Positions 8,414-18,274 of a stretch of DNA of 64,000 bases are shown in pieces. The position numbers were made by a program, and so were the translations under genes. Every line of letters starts with the position of its first letter. The stretch's first letter is position 1. A model generated the notes under the pieces. That model worked only from the letters and a program-made list of their open reading frames with translations. It had not been told where the DNA came from and searched no databases. Origin of the DNA: Bacteroidales bacterium KA00251 (GTDB taxonomy: Bacteria > Bacteroidota > Bacteroidia > Bacteroidales > Porphyromonadaceae); the NCBI GenBank assembly GCA_001552775.1, contig KQ959277.1, forward strand, positions 238,227 to 302,226. The letters are read 5' to 3'.

Positions 8414-9607
8414 TTAATGGGAAATCGTTTCTCTAGTTGCGAGGTTTTTAGGAAGAAAGGCAATGTGACCAGGGATGTCTCCAGTCGTCACTTTCCACCT
8501 GAAAGATCCATCTGAGCTGAAGCAGTATAATGTGCCACTGGAAGTGTATCCTTTGGCATCTGTAATGAGAATGTCGCCTGTACAACCATAAATGGCAATC
8601 CCATAGGGCGTTTCAATATTCACTTCAGGGTGAGGTTTAAGAAAAGATTTTGTGACAACTTTTCGACTTTTTATGTTGACTATGCCATAAGAGACTTTTC
8701 TATCACTAGTATAGGGAGATTCCTCAATAGCATAGTAAAAGAGAGAGTCTCCTTTTATCGCAAAATTGCTACAAGGGATCGGAAGGGTATCTACAGGATA
8801 GAACCTTTTTTCTTTATCTCGTTGGAGCAATACAAGGGAAGAAGGTACCTCTTTATAGTCACCTCTGGAAGAAACCCAAAGTTGGTCGTAATGGTCGCGT
8901 TTGATATGGTGTAGATTAAGAGCAACTGGTATCTTTTCTCCCTCATGAAACGTTTGTATATCCACTACACTAATAGTATTGTCGTAGTGAGGTTGTCGAT
9001 AACCACCACTATTGGCTACGAAAATTGATTTGCCATCGGTAGCCATCTCTTCTGGTTGATATCCTACTTCTACCTTTCCTGTTACTTCAAGAGAGGCAGT
9101 GTCAATACGGAACAGAGCTCCTCGTGGGGAATCTGGATCAATTTGAATAGGTGAAATAAAGCTTGTTACATAGGCATTTCCTCCATGAAAAAGGAGACTT
9201 CTACAATTAGGAATATCAATATGCCCGATTCGTTTAGCATTACTAGCTTGTAGAACTTCCACTTTATTGGATGCGTTGATTACAAGAAAGAGCTTTGATC
9301 CATAAATACCTATATCATTCCCAACATCCCCAAGTTCCATGGCAACATTGTGATTTCTAGTAGGATAGATGTTTTTTAAGTATGTACCAGATGCGAAATC
9401 AAGGTAGTCAAGAGAGGCTTTGTTGCTTCCCATATTTCCCTCATTGAGAAGGTAGAGTCCTGCATATTCACTTTTATCAAGTCCTTCTCCTATTGAAGAA
9501 GGGGTTATCGGCAACACATTGGGGTCTTTCCGACAAGCATTTGTAGAGAGGATAGCAAAAAAGAAAAGGTATGGATATATGCTTCGCAAGAGTCTTAGAT
9601 TTGCCAT
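8414..9607 (-). CDS. Surface beta-propeller lipoprotein, BtuG-like
   Basis: 397 residues with a lipoprotein signal (LSTNAC, Cys25, followed by charged RKD, compatible with surface export). The mature part consists of repeated YVTS/VANSGG/LWVSSRGD-type beta-propeller blades (YncE/DUF5074-like). The gene overlaps the 3' end of the upstream TonB receptor by 13 bases, so the two are translated as a pair. In Bacteroides the propeller lipoprotein BtuG is encoded next to BtuB and captures vitamin B12 at the cell surface; position, fold and lipobox all fit that model. Substrate assignment is inference: haem, siderophore or another ligand cannot be excluded. The start is the ATG at 9607. Confidence 0.7.
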   Translation of the reverse strand: MANLRLLRSIYPYLFFFAILSTNACRKDPNVLPITPSSIGEGLDKSEYAGLYLLNEGNMGSNKASLDYLDFASGTYLKNIYPTRNHNVAMELGDVGNDIGIYGSKLFLVINASNKVEVLQASNAKRIGHIDIPNCRSLLFHGGNAYVTSFISPIQIDPDSPRGALFRIDTASLEVTGKVEVGYQPEEMATDGKSIFVANSGGYRQPHYDNTISVVDIQTFHEGEKIPVALNLHHIKRDHYDQLWVSSRGDYKEVPSSLVLLQRDKEKRFYPVDTLPIPCSNFAIKGDSLFYYAIEESPYTSDRKVSYGIVNIKSRKVVTKSFLKPHPEVNIETPYGIAIYGCTGDILITDAKGYTSSGTLYCFSSDGSFRWKVTTGDIPGHIAFLPKNLATRETISH

Positions 9608-11637
9608 AATAAGGAGATTTTAAAGTTCGTTCCCGGCATGGGATAGTTTAAAATAACTTCATATTGTTGATTGAAAATATTGTTGCATTCCAAAAGAATT
9701 CTCAAACTGTTATTCTTTTTGGGGAAGGTCAAGTCGTAAGAAAGACTTAAATCGCTTGTATACCATGGTTGTGTATAGTTGTATATCGTGTTTTCGCGTT
9801 GGTTGTATCTTTCTCCCACATATACAAAGCAATAGTTGAGCTGCCAAGTTTTGTAGCTACATCCTAATGAGACTGATCCACTATGTTTAGGAACGTATGG
9901 AATCTGGTGATGAAAATAGCTGTCTCTTTTATCTGTTATATCAATTGCGCGTTGATAGGTATATTGTAGATGAAGACGCGTCTCAAATTGGCGAAATGGA
10001 GCTATGAGGAGCATCATTGAGCTTTCAAGTCCACGAATGTCCACTTCGCCCAAGTTGAGCATAGTCCAGCGAAATTGTTGCCCTTTAGGATAAGCTACGA
10101 TTTTATTTTTTACGCGATTGTAGTAGCCTCCAAGAGTGACGTTAACTCCCTTCCAAAAGCCTTTTAATCTCTGATTACCATAGTTCAATGTAAGGCTATA
10201 TTGTCTAGTCTCCTCTGGCTTTAACTTGCTATTGCCTACATCAGTGTAGTATAGGTCATTAAAAGTTGGCATTCTAAAACTTCCTTTGCAAAAAGCGTCT
10301 ACACGTAGACCTGCTCTTTTCCAGGGTGAGTAGGAAACAAGTAGGGCAGGAGCAACTCTTCCATAGCGAGGAGTAGTGTTTAGAAAGCGTGCGTAATCGC
10401 ATATAAAACTTCCTAGAAGTGATCCTTGAATCTCAAGTTGGGAGGAGGAATAGGTGGATGAAAGGGCCACAAGGTTTGTGTGACGCCATGGAAAAACAAA
10501 GTCTCGTATATCACTACGAAGCCTATTCCAAAGGTAATCGTAGGCCAGTGAGATATGCCAGTGAGAGGAGAGGGAAAGAGACTGTGCTAATGAAAAGTAT
10601 AGCTCTTCTTGATGAAAACGATTGTCTATTTGCAGTAAGGTCGGATCACGATTGATATAGTGTGTATAATAGTAAGCATATTTTGAAATAGCCTTAAGCC
10701 TATACTTTTCTGTAATACGTGCTTCTGCGATAGCTTGTGCAAAATGATTCTCATCGGTTATTCGTTCTCCTCTTCGCCATACATTGTTCACAATCGCTCC
10801 AGGAATTCCACGGTTGCTGAAGTAGTTATAACTTTTTAGAGTATACTTCAAGTTGGAGGAACCTCCAAAAAGAGTAGCTTCTACGCGTGTGGCATTAATG
10901 TCTCCATTCTGACGTACTGCTGTTGTATCATAAGCTACAGAATTTGTTTCTGGAATAGTTCGTCGGTACCGAAAGCGATATTTTCCAGTAGCGTATAGAT
11001 ATTCTGTGGAAAGAGACAAAGCAGTGAAGCGTCCGAGTTTCTTTTCCCAAACGAGAGAGGGATTAGCCAAGCCAAAGGAGCCTCCTTTCATGCCGATCCG
11101 AAGTTGATAGCTTTGCCCATTAATAAAAGTGGGCTTTCGCGTACGAAGGTAGACTGTACCTGAGGAGCCAAAGTCTTTAGCAGGTTGTAAGGTCCCTCCC
11201 TTTTGTCCGTTGTACAACTCAATTGATTCCATATTGGATAAAGAGTATTGCCCAAGATCAATTTGCCCGTTTTGAGCATTCCCTAGTTCCACTCCATCGT
11301 AAAATATGCCGACGTGCTGGCTACCCATACTTCGGAGATTGATTGTTTTTATTCCCCCTACACCACCATAGTCTTTCACTTGTACACCACTGAAGTAGCG
11401 CATGGCATCAGCAATACTATGGCTGTTTAGTTTTTGGAGTTGTTGAGCATCGATTGTTTGTGGCGGGATTATACTCTCTCTTCGTTTTTGTGCTTTTATT
11501 ACTACTGCCTCCAAAAGGGATATACTATCCCTTGCTGTTATGGTCATTGAGTCTAGAGGCATCTCTACAGCAAAAAGAGAGTCCTTAAAAAATAAGGACA
11601 GGAGCATAAGCAATAGAAAACGGATAGGCTGTTTCAT
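9595..11637 (-). CDS. TonB-dependent outer-membrane receptor, BtuB-like
   Basis: 680 residues: signal peptide (about 1-23), a short region ending in LLEAVVIKAQKRRE (TonB-box-like), a plug domain (about 60-165, with DAMRYFSGVQVKDYGGVGGIKT and the IELYNGQKGGT stretch) and a 22-strand-type barrel ending in a C-terminal aromatic-rich strand (ISLLWQI). It has no N-terminal carboxypeptidase-like domain, as in BtuB-type receptors, and its length is near the 600-700 residues usual for them. Its pairing with the propeller lipoprotein downstream suggests vitamin B12 uptake. No cobalamin riboswitch was found upstream; the -7 promoter box lies directly before the start codon. Confidence 0.75.
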   Translation of the reverse strand: MKQPIRFLLLMLLSLFFKDSLFAVEMPLDSMTITARDSISLLEAVVIKAQKRRESIIPPQTIDAQQLQKLNSHSIADAMRYFSGVQVKDYGGVGGIKTINLRSMGSQHVGIFYDGVELGNAQNGQIDLGQYSLSNMESIELYNGQKGGTLQPAKDFGSSGTVYLRTRKPTFINGQSYQLRIGMKGGSFGLANPSLVWEKKLGRFTALSLSTEYLYATGKYRFRYRRTIPETNSVAYDTTAVRQNGDINATRVEATLFGGSSNLKYTLKSYNYFSNRGIPGAIVNNVWRRGERITDENHFAQAIAEARITEKYRLKAISKYAYYYTHYINRDPTLLQIDNRFHQEELYFSLAQSLSLSSHWHISLAYDYLWNRLRSDIRDFVFPWRHTNLVALSSTYSSSQLEIQGSLLGSFICDYARFLNTTPRYGRVAPALLVSYSPWKRAGLRVDAFCKGSFRMPTFNDLYYTDVGNSKLKPEETRQYSLTLNYGNQRLKGFWKGVNVTLGGYYNRVKNKIVAYPKGQQFRWTMLNLGEVDIRGLESSMMLLIAPFRQFETRLHLQYTYQRAIDITDKRDSYFHHQIPYVPKHSGSVSLGCSYKTWQLNYCFVYVGERYNQRENTIYNYTQPWYTSDLSLSYDLTFPKKNNSLRILLECNNIFNQQYEVILNYPMPGTNFKISLLWQI

Positions 11638-11644
11638 ACCTTAA

Positions 11645-11652
11645 CAAAAGTA
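11645..11652 (-). promoter_or_regulatory. -7 promoter box of the BtuB-like receptor operon
   Basis: Minus-strand TACTTTTG (exact TAnnTTTG) ends only seven bases before the ATG at 11637. The transcript would begin at or within a few bases of the start codon, giving a leaderless or near-leaderless mRNA. Confidence 0.5.
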
Positions 11653-12035
11653 CACAAAATTGAACGAAGAATGAAGCTAATGCAAAGCAACAAAATCCAT
11701 TGACTACATCTCTCTGAAGCTTTTGATAAAAAAACGAAAGGAGTTTCCCATAAATCATATAGAGGAGTTAACCAATTATTGTATGAATTTAGGGATCATT
11801 ATTTTAGAATTCCATGGGAACTTTTATTTGAACCCTCACTATATTATGCTCGTTAAATACACAGCTGAACGAAAGGAAAGTAGGGTGGAAATACATAACA
11901 GAGGGAAGAGAAGGAAGATTTTACCTCTTTATTTTCTTCTTTTGGCTTGGTTTTTGCATCTTTACCCTTAAGTATACAATACTACTACAAGTGTCCACTT
12001 AAAAAAGTGAAGTAGATAGCAGTAAGATTAAGTTT
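11653..12035. other. Intergenic region between the divergent btuB-like gene and grpE
   Basis: About 380 bases with no convincing gene. A reading frame at 11723-11971 opens only with TTG and shows no recognisable domain. No B12 box (GCCACTG) is present on either strand. A weak hairpin, CACTT/AAGTG with an outer CTAC/GTAG, lies at about 11985-12015 in the presumed grpE leader. No clear grpE promoter or CIRCE element was recognised. Confidence 0.5.
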
Positions 12036-12623
12036 ATGAGTAAAGAAAAGAAGATGGCAGACAAGAAGATAGATAAGGACTTGTCTGAAAGAAAAATAGA
12101 CGAAAAGACAAAAGGTGAAGTTGCGGAGAATGAACAGATCGTACAATCTGACAAAGAAGAGTCTCACCTAGAGGACGAATTGACAGTGCTTAAAGAGCAG
12201 CTAGCCTCTCTTAATGATAGGTATCTTCGCATTTCTGCTGAATATGAAAACTATAGGCGTCGTACTGCCAAAGAAAAGTCCGACCTTATGACTTATGGTG
12301 GCGAAAAGGTTTTATCCGCATTGTTGCCTGTCGTAGATGACTTAGAATTGGCATTACACAATATAGATCGCTCAGATGATCTAGGTGCTATAAAGCAAGG
12401 AATAGAGTTGATTGCTCAGAAGTTCTTTACCTTTCTTCAAAAGCATGGAGTAGAGCAAATGGATGTTCTTCAAAAACCTTTTGATATGGCTTCTCAACAG
12501 GCTATCGCAATGGTAAAAACGGATAATCCTGAGGAAAAGGGCATTGTGCTTGATTGCACTAAAAAAGGCTATACTCTTCATGAAAAAATCCTTCGTTTTG
12601 CGGATGTAGTAGTTGGTGAGTAA
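12036..12623 (+). CDS. grpE: GrpE nucleotide exchange factor
   Basis: 195 residues. GrpE releases ADP from DnaK during the chaperone cycle in the cytoplasm. A lysine- and glutamate-rich N-terminus (1-45) leads to a long coiled coil (about 50-100, [30 protein letters not shown]) and the C-terminal beta wing with the GVEQMD, PFD...HQA-like and [18 protein letters not shown] stretches that define the family. dnaJ follows after 23 bases, giving a grpE-dnaJ operon. dnaK is not in the window. Confidence 0.96.
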   Translation: MSKEKKMADKKIDKDLSERKIDEKTKGEVAENEQIVQSDKEESHLEDELTVLKEQLASLNDRYLRISAEYENYRRRTAKEKSDLMTYGGEKVLSALLPVVDDLELALHNIDRSDDLGAIKQGIELIAQKFFTFLQKHGVEQMDVLQKPFDMASQQAIAMVKTDNPEEKGIVLDCTKKGYTLHEKILRFADVVVGE

Positions 12624-12646
12624 CGAATGGACAATCGATAACAACT

Positions 12647-13789
12647 ATGGCGGATAAAAGAGACTATTACGAAATTCTAGGCGTCGCAAAGAATGCCACG
12701 GAAGATGAAATAAAAAAGGCTTATCGAAAATTGGCTATTAAATATCACCCTGATAAGAATCCTGGCGATAAAGAAGCTGAAGAAAAGTTTAAGGAAGCTG
12801 CAGAGGCCTATAGTGTACTTAGCGATAGCGAAAAGCGTAGTCGCTATGATCAATTTGGACACTCAGGTGTAGACAATTCAGGCTTTTCTGCTAGCGATAT
12901 TAATTTTAATGATATATTTAGTGCTTTCGGAGATATCTTTGGAGGCTTCGGTGGATTTGGTGGATTCTCTGGACAATCAAGAGGCCCACAGCGAGTCGCT
13001 AGAGGAGGGGATCTTCGTGCTACCGTTACGCTTACCCTCAAAGAGGTTTTAGAGGGTACTGAAAAGAAACTGAAAATAAAAAAGATGGTATCCTGTAGTC
13101 AGTGCCATGGAGCTGGTACTACAGAAAAAGAAGGACGAAAGACTTGTCCAAAGTGTCATGGTACTGGTGTAATTACTGGTGTATCCAATACAGTGTTTGG
13201 TAGAATGCAGACACAAACTACTTGTCCACAATGCAAGGGTGAGGGGACTATCATTACCAATCCTTGTAGTAAATGTGCTGGTAGTGGTGTAGAACGAGGA
13301 GAAAAAGTGGTTCAATTCAAAATCCCTGCTGGGGTGAGAAATGGAATGCAGCTCACGTTGCATGGAGAAGGCAATGAGGCCCCTCGTGGTGGAATACCAG
13401 GTGACCTTTACATCGTAATCCAAGAGCAAGAGGATCCCATTCTTTTCCGTAATGGCAATGATGTAGTATATAATCTTTTGATTCCCCTCCATACAGCAAT
13501 TGAAGGAGGAACTGTGGAGGTGCCTACGATTACTGGGAGAGCTCGACTCACTATAAAACCAGGTACACAGCCGAATGAAGTGCTTCGTATGAGAGGAAAA
13601 GGAATTCCCGACCTCAACGGATATGGTGTAGGTGATCAAGTGATTAATGTAAATGTCTTTATACCCACTAAGCTGGATGAAGAAGATAAGAAAGTAGTAG
13701 AAGAGCTCAGGCAACGTCCCCATTTCCAACCATCAGAAGAGGACCGAAGCTCTCTTGATAAAAAATGGAGAAAAAGGATGTTTGGATAA
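12647..13789 (+). CDS. dnaJ: Chaperone DnaJ
   Basis: 380 residues. The J domain (5-70) contains the HPD motif ([10 protein letters not shown]) that stimulates DnaK ATPase. A Gly/Phe-rich region follows (about 78-110). The zinc-binding region has four CxxCxGxG repeats ([32 protein letters not shown]; about 145-210), and the substrate-binding C-terminal domains complete the protein. This is a canonical type I DnaJ. It is the second gene of the grpE operon, closed by the hairpin at 13821. Confidence 0.98.
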   Translation: MADKRDYYEILGVAKNATEDEIKKAYRKLAIKYHPDKNPGDKEAEEKFKEAAEAYSVLSDSEKRSRYDQFGHSGVDNSGFSASDINFNDIFSAFGDIFGGFGGFGGFSGQSRGPQRVARGGDLRATVTLTLKEVLEGTEKKLKIKKMVSCSQCHGAGTTEKEGRKTCPKCHGTGVITGVSNTVFGRMQTQTTCPQCKGEGTIITNPCSKCAGSGVERGEKVVQFKIPAGVRNGMQLTLHGEGNEAPRGGIPGDLYIVIQEQEDPILFRNGNDVVYNLLIPLHTAIEGGTVEVPTITGRARLTIKPGTQPNEVLRMRGKGIPDLNGYGVGDQVINVNVFIPTKLDEEDKKVVEELRQRPHFQPSEEDRSSLDKKWRKRMFG

Positions 13790-13820
13790 ATTGAGTAAAT
13801 CTTCATTCAATCTATGTAAC

Positions 13821-13859
13821 AAAAAGAGAGTCTAGCTAATTTGGCTAGACTCTCTTTTT
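13821..13859. terminator. Bidirectional terminator between dnaJ and the convergent lipoprotein gene
   Basis: A perfect 16-bp stem (13821-13836 with 13844-13859; AAAAAGAG... and ...CTCTTTTT) encloses a 7-base loop. A flanks on the left and T on the right let it serve dnaJ on the plus strand and the gene ending at 13890 on the minus strand. Confidence 0.9.
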
Positions 13860-13889
13860 GCTATTATTAAAGGGGAAGAAGACTCTTCC

Positions 13890-14750
13890 TTAATTTACTT
13901 TTACAACAAGTACTCTTGAGTGACTCCAGAATAGATTCGTATCTGTAATCTGTAGCGTTAGCATGTTGTCACTACCTTTAACGAGCTGATAAGAAGATTC
14001 TGGGTGATTGGTCAGTAGGGTAGCACGTTTCGCGTAAAGAGGAATGGAAGTAAGTGTACGTTTGTCAACCTTACGGAAGTAACTACTTTCATAGTTTTCT
14101 GTTGATACCTTGCCATTTTTAAGGATATCCATTTCTTTAAGATCGCTACTTGTACCAACGCAATAGCTTACCGTATTGATTTCCTTATCTTGTGACTGGA
14201 TCGTTTGTTCCTGCTTAGAGATTGTTTGTTTATTTTCTTCTACGTCCTTATTAAGGTCTGTTACCATAGAGTCAAGCTGGCTGATCTGAATATTTTTTCT
14301 TTGTAATTCTTCAGTCAATTCAAGGATCTCTTTAGTTTTAACACTTAATTGTTTTTCAAGAGCAGAGATTGTCTTTTGCAGAGCGCCTGCACTATTTTTA
14401 CTTTTTCTTAGACGTTGATTGAGCTTTGCAATCTCTTCTTTATTACTTTGGAGACGCTCTCTTATCATACGAATATTGTCTTCTATTTTCGTACGTTGGC
14501 TTACTTCTATATCTCCTCCTTTTATACTATTGGCATCTATCATTCCTTCCATTTGATTGATGTCTTGGAAGTTTGTGATGATAAAGCTTACAATGGAGTC
14601 AAGTTCACCAATTTGAGATTGTGAGATTAGATTAAGGGAGTCATAATCTGATTGTAGCTCTTTGTAGGCTTTTGAGTTTTTTCCACAAGAGGCAAGCGTC
14701 AAGAGGGTAAAAACTGCTACAACGGCAGTTGATAGTACTGTTCTTTTCAT
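13890..14750 (-). CDS. Coiled-coil lipoprotein
   Basis: 286 residues. The lipobox LASC puts the lipidated cysteine at residue 22. Residues about 30-190 are a long, nearly continuous coiled coil with heptads of Leu/Ile and many Lys/Glu/Gln. The C-terminal 90 residues (SYCVGTSSDLKEMDILKNGK...) form a small beta-rich domain. The general plan resembles the Bacteroidetes family that includes the Cbp1 collagen-binding adhesin of Bacteroides fragilis, but I cannot confirm membership. It starts 13 bases after the rsmI stop and is probably co-transcribed with it. It is likely anchored in the outer membrane, function unknown. Confidence 0.7.
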   Translation of the reverse strand: MKRTVLSTAVVAVFTLLTLASCGKNSKAYKELQSDYDSLNLISQSQIGELDSIVSFIITNFQDINQMEGMIDANSIKGGDIEVSQRTKIEDNIRMIRERLQSNKEEIAKLNQRLRKSKNSAGALQKTISALEKQLSVKTKEILELTEELQRKNIQISQLDSMVTDLNKDVEENKQTISKQEQTIQSQDKEINTVSYCVGTSSDLKEMDILKNGKVSTENYESSYFRKVDKRTLTSIPLYAKRATLLTNHPESSYQLVKGSDNMLTLQITDTNLFWSHSRVLVVKVN

Positions 14751-14762
14751 GTTCTATACTCC

Positions 14763-15500
14763 TTAGTTATTATTTTCTTCTGTATTGTTATTATGCGAAT
14801 TATTTAGGGTTTTCTTCCTTTTTTCAGGAGAAACTCCACCTATGAGAATCACAAACTCTCCTCTAGGAGACTCATTGCTATAGTGTGTAATAAGCTCTCC
14901 TAGACTTCCTCGAAGAGTAGTTTCATGGATTTTGCTAATCTCCCGCACTGTCGCTGCTGGGCGATCTTCACCACATACTTCAGCAAAGTCTTTGAGAGTG
15001 CGTAACACTCGAAATGGCGACTCATAAAGGATGATTGTACGAGGCTCCTCCGCTAGCTTGGCAAGGAGGGTCTTGCGACCTTTTTTTATTGGAAGAAAGC
15101 CCTCAAAAACGAAACGATCTGTTGGCAATCCTGAAAGTACTAGTGCTGGAATAAGTGCAGAAGGCCCAGGAAGACAATAGATATCCACTCCTATAGCAAT
15201 ACAAGCTTGAACAAGCATATTACCAGGATCGCTAATCATAGGAGTCCCTGCATCGCTAATCAAAGCAACAATAAGGTCTTCCTCAATGATCCGATTGGCT
15301 ATATGCTCAGCAGTACGAAATTCATTGAACTTGTGATGACTTTCTAATGGTTTGTGGATGTCATAGTGCTTCAAGAGAATGGAAGAGGTACGTGTATCTT
15401 CAGCCAAAATAAGATCTGCCTCGCGGAGCGCATCAAGTGCTCTCAAGGTGATATCCTTAAGGTTTCCTATTGGGGTAGGCACTAGCGTTAGCTTTCCCAT
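14763..15500 (-). CDS. rsmI: 16S rRNA (cytidine(1402)-2'-O)-methyltransferase
   Basis: 245 residues from the ATG at 15500, chosen because the family begins directly before LTLVPTPIGNLKDITLRAL; an ATG at 15533 would add 11 poorly conserved residues. It uses SAM to 2'-O-methylate C1402 in the ribosomal P site. The tetrapyrrole-methylase fold is shown by LILAEDTRTSSILLKHY, ALISDAGTPMISDPG and PGPSALIPALVLSGLPTDRFVFEGFLP. The -7 promoter box lies at 15555-15562. The lipoprotein gene follows closely. Confidence 0.95.
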   Translation of the reverse strand: MGKLTLVPTPIGNLKDITLRALDALREADLILAEDTRTSSILLKHYDIHKPLESHHKFNEFRTAEHIANRIIEEDLIVALISDAGTPMISDPGNMLVQACIAIGVDIYCLPGPSALIPALVLSGLPTDRFVFEGFLPIKKGRKTLLAKLAEEPRTIILYESPFRVLRTLKDFAEVCGEDRPAATVREISKIHETTLRGSLGELITHYSNESPRGEFVILIGGVSPEKRKKTLNNSHNNNTEENNN

Positions 15501-15554
15501 AGCTTTTTGTTCCTTTCCATGCTTATACTTCATTTAGAAGCATCATTATGGTGG

Positions 15555-15562
15555 CAAATTTA
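15555..15562 (-). promoter_or_regulatory. -7 promoter box of rsmI
   Basis: Minus-strand TAAATTTG, an exact TAnnTTTG match, about 50 bases before the rsmI ATG at 15500. No -33 TTTG at the expected distance was seen. Confidence 0.45.
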
Positions 15563-15690
15563 CAAAAAGATTCTCATGCACGCGAAAAGGTGGGGTAGTG
15601 TCTTTGCTTTGCTCTATTTAATACAAGTATCTAACGTTATGGCTAGATAATGAAAACTTCACAAGAAAGAGAATTGATGAAAAGAGGGTC

Positions 15691-16581
15691 TTACTGCTCT
15701 ATTAATTCAAAAAGTCTTTCTATTTCGCTTTTCCATTGCGTCTCATCTGGAGTCTCAAGGATCAGAGGTAAGTCATCTAGTCTAGGGTCGTTCATTACCA
15801 GCTCAAAAAGTCCTATACCCATTACACCTTCTCCTATTGGAGCATGTCTATCGACGCGACTTCCAAGATCCTTTTTTGAGTCGTTAAGGTGAATCCCACA
15901 TAGATATTGCTTACCTATAATAAGGTCAAAATCGTGCCACATTGCTCCATAGCCTTCGGCTGTGCGAATTTCATAACCTGCTGCCAGTGTGTGTGCTGTA
16001 TCTATACATACACCGACTCTTTGTTTTTCATCGATTCTCTCAATAATGTAAGCCAAATGCTCAAAGCGGAATCCTAGGTTGGTACCTTGTCCTGCTGTAT
16101 TTTCTATTACTAGCTTTACCCCTTTTGTCTTTTGGATAAGGAGATTCATCTCTTCAGCAATAAGACTCAGACAATCCTCAGGCGAGATCTTATTAAGATG
16201 ACTCCCTGGGTGAAAGTTAAGCATTGTGAGCCCAAGTATTTCACAACGCTGAAGCTCATCAAGAAAGGCATGACGACTCTTTGCTCGCATGCTGGGATCA
16301 GGATTTCCTAAATTGATTAGATAGGAAGCATGAGGCAAAATATGCTTGGGCTGATAGCCATATTCTGAGAGCATAGTTTTAAAAGACTCAATGCTACTTT
16401 CTTCAAGTGGTTTAGGAAACCATTGTCGCTGATTGCGTGTATAGAGTGCAAAAGCACTTGCACCAAGAGCATCAGCATTAAGAATAGCATTTTCTACGCC
16501 TCCAGAAGAACTAACATGGGGCCCAACAAACTTTTTTGTGCCTGCCCCAGGTCTGGCAGAGATATGTTGCTGTGTAGTCAT
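15691..16581 (-). CDS. nfo: Endonuclease IV (AP endonuclease)
   Basis: 296 residues. It cuts DNA 5' of abasic sites in base-excision repair and uses a trinuclear zinc centre. The zinc-binding motifs are visible in order: GPHVSSSGG near the N-terminus, NFHPGSH, VIENTAGQG, CIDTAHTLAAG, HLNDSKKDLGSRVDRHAPIGEG and LILETP. The length fits the family (about 280-300). The start is an ATG with a 12-residue extension before the conserved FVGPHVS. It follows the fumC terminator, but no promoter box was seen in the short gap, so partial read-through is possible. Confidence 0.96.
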   Translation of the reverse strand: MTTQQHISARPGAGTKKFVGPHVSSSGGVENAILNADALGASAFALYTRNQRQWFPKPLEESSIESFKTMLSEYGYQPKHILPHASYLINLGNPDPSMRAKSRHAFLDELQRCEILGLTMLNFHPGSHLNKISPEDCLSLIAEEMNLLIQKTKGVKLVIENTAGQGTNLGFRFEHLAYIIERIDEKQRVGVCIDTAHTLAAGYEIRTAEGYGAMWHDFDLIIGKQYLCGIHLNDSKKDLGSRVDRHAPIGEGVMGIGLFELVMNDPRLDDLPLILETPDETQWKSEIERLFELIEQ

Positions 16582-16587
16582 ATATAG

Positions 16588-16623
16588 ATTAAAGAAACCG
16601 ACAACTCCTTATAGAGTTGTCGG
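16588..16623 (-). terminator. Terminator of fumC
   Basis: A perfect 10-bp stem (CCGACAACTC at 16598-16607, GAGTTGTCGG at 16614-16623) has a 6-base loop and a TTTCTTTAAT tail on the minus strand, 23 bases after the fumC stop. Confidence 0.8.
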
Positions 16624-16645
16624 ATATAGGAAATACTTAATGCTA

Positions 16646-18058
16646 TTACTTCAAAGAACCAATCATATCTTCAGGACGTACCCACTCGTCAAACTGCTCC
16701 GCTGAAAGGAGTCCCGAATGGATCGCTTCTTCCCTTAGAGTTGTGCCATTGGCATGGGCAGCTTTGGCTATTTTTGCTGCATTTTCATAGCCTATTTTTG
16801 TGTTGAGAGCTGTGACCAGCATCAATGAGTTATGGAGCATGCTCTCAATACGTGGGTAGTTTGGCTCGATACCTTGTGCACAGTGAATGTCAAACGACAC
16901 CATAGCTTCACTCAAGAGGTGAGTCGATTCAATGAAGGCTGCAGCCATTACTGGCTTAAACACATTGAGCTCAAGATGGCCATTCGCACCTGCAAATGTA
17001 ATGGTTGTATCATTTCCCATTACTCGAGTAGCAACCATTGTCAATGCTTCACATTGTGTGGGATTAACTTTCCCAGGCATGATCGAACTTCCAGGCTCAT
17101 TGGATGGGATCGTTATTTCTCCTATTCCCGAGCGAGGACCACTAGCAAGTAGTCGGATATCACTAGCAATTTTAAATAGGGAGGTAGCAAGCTGTTTCAA
17201 AGCTCCATGCGTACCTACAATCGCATCGTGTGCAGCAAGTGACTCAAATTTATTAGGTGCCGTTTCAAAGGGAAGTCCCGTAAAAGAAGCTATATATTTC
17301 GCTACTAGTATGTCGTATCCTTTGGGGGTGTTAAGTCCTGTGCCCACAGCTGTACCACCAAGAGCAAGTAGTCTAAGGTGAGGTAAAGTGGTCTCAATAG
17401 CCTTTTGAGCATAATGCAGTTGTGCTACATAGCCCGATAACTCTTGTCCAAGTGTGAGTGGGGTAGCATCCATAAGGTGAGTACGACCTATCTTTACCAC
17501 CTTCATGAATGCTTTACTCTTTTTTTCTAGAGTATCGTGAAGTTGCTTAAGGGCTGGCAATACCTTTTCTACAACCATTTTGTAACAAGCAATATGCATG
17601 GCGGTAGGGAAGGTGTCGTTGGAAGACTGTGATTTATTTACATCATCATTAGGGTGAATATCACTTCGCTCACCAAGCTTTCCGCCATTCAGCACATGTG
17701 CTCTATTGGAAATGACTTCGTTGACATTCATGTTAGATTGTGTGCCACTTCCCGTCTGCCAGATTACAAGAGGAAACTCGTTATCAAGTTTCCCCACAAG
17801 GATTTCATCGCACACAGTTGCTATAGCATCTCGTTTCTCAGATGAGAGTACGCCTAACTCGCAATTGGCGTAAGCTGCTGATTTCTTTAGGTAAGCAAAG
17901 CCTTCAATTATTTCATGAGGCATAGAAGCGGCAGGACCTATTTTGAAGTTGTTTCTACTTCTTTCCGTTTGAGCCCCCCAATATTTGTCTGCAGGTACCT
18001 TAACCCCGCCAAGGGTATCATGCTCTATTCTGTAGTCCTTATTCTGTATGTTCGTCAT
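16646..18058 (-). CDS. fumC: Class II fumarate hydratase
   Basis: 470 residues. It interconverts fumarate and malate without an iron-sulfur cluster. The superfamily signature [17 protein letters not shown] is intact, as are [14 protein letters not shown], the [21 protein letters not shown] region and [16 protein letters not shown], which shape the active site. In Porphyromonas-type metabolism it feeds fumarate reduction to succinate, which connects to the methylmalonyl-CoA mutase genes at 61-64 kb. It is single-gene and closed by a hairpin. I saw no TAnnTTTG box in the 216 bases upstream. Confidence 0.98.
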   Translation of the reverse strand: MTNIQNKDYRIEHDTLGGVKVPADKYWGAQTERSRNNFKIGPAASMPHEIIEGFAYLKKSAAYANCELGVLSSEKRDAIATVCDEILVGKLDNEFPLVIWQTGSGTQSNMNVNEVISNRAHVLNGGKLGERSDIHPNDDVNKSQSSNDTFPTAMHIACYKMVVEKVLPALKQLHDTLEKKSKAFMKVVKIGRTHLMDATPLTLGQELSGYVAQLHYAQKAIETTLPHLRLLALGGTAVGTGLNTPKGYDILVAKYIASFTGLPFETAPNKFESLAAHDAIVGTHGALKQLATSLFKIASDIRLLASGPRSGIGEITIPSNEPGSSIMPGKVNPTQCEALTMVATRVMGNDTTITFAGANGHLELNVFKPVMAAAFIESTHLLSEAMVSFDIHCAQGIEPNYPRIESMLHNSLMLVTALNTKIGYENAAKIAKAAHANGTTLREEAIHSGLLSAEQFDEWVRPEDMIGSLK

Positions 18059-18166
18059 TGTTTTCTTTTTTTATGAAGTTGTTTTAACTGGTCGTGTTGT
18101 TGCACCTAGCTATAGGGGATAATCCAGCTTTACCTTGGTAGAGACTAAATGCGATATAAAGTAACG

Positions 18167-18221
18167 AAAAAAGAAGACAAACAGAGTGCTGTAGTAAGCC
18201 TCCGCACCTCTGTTTATCTTC
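18167..18221 (-). terminator. Terminator of the first flavodoxin gene
   Basis: Arms at 18173-18186 (GAAGACAAACAGAG) and 18208-18221 (CTCTGTTTATCTTC) pair over 14 positions with one G-A exception. A TTTTTT tail follows on the minus strand (18167-18172). It lies 54 bases after the flavodoxin stop codon. Confidence 0.75.
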
Positions 18222-18274
18222 CTAATTTATACAAGGGCTAAAGAAATCGTCCTCCTTTTACGAGAAGAATTTCT

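Noticed and set aside
11723-11971. 82-codon frame between the BtuB-like gene and grpE
   Set aside because: Opens with TTG, no domain, promoter or ribosome site; composition is like noncoding DNA.
11638-12035. Cobalamin riboswitch for the BtuB-like gene
   Set aside because: No B12 box on either strand and the promoter box abuts the start codon.
13049-13729. 226-codon minus-strand frame
   Set aside because: Lies entirely antisense to dnaJ, whose zinc repeats prove the plus-strand frame.
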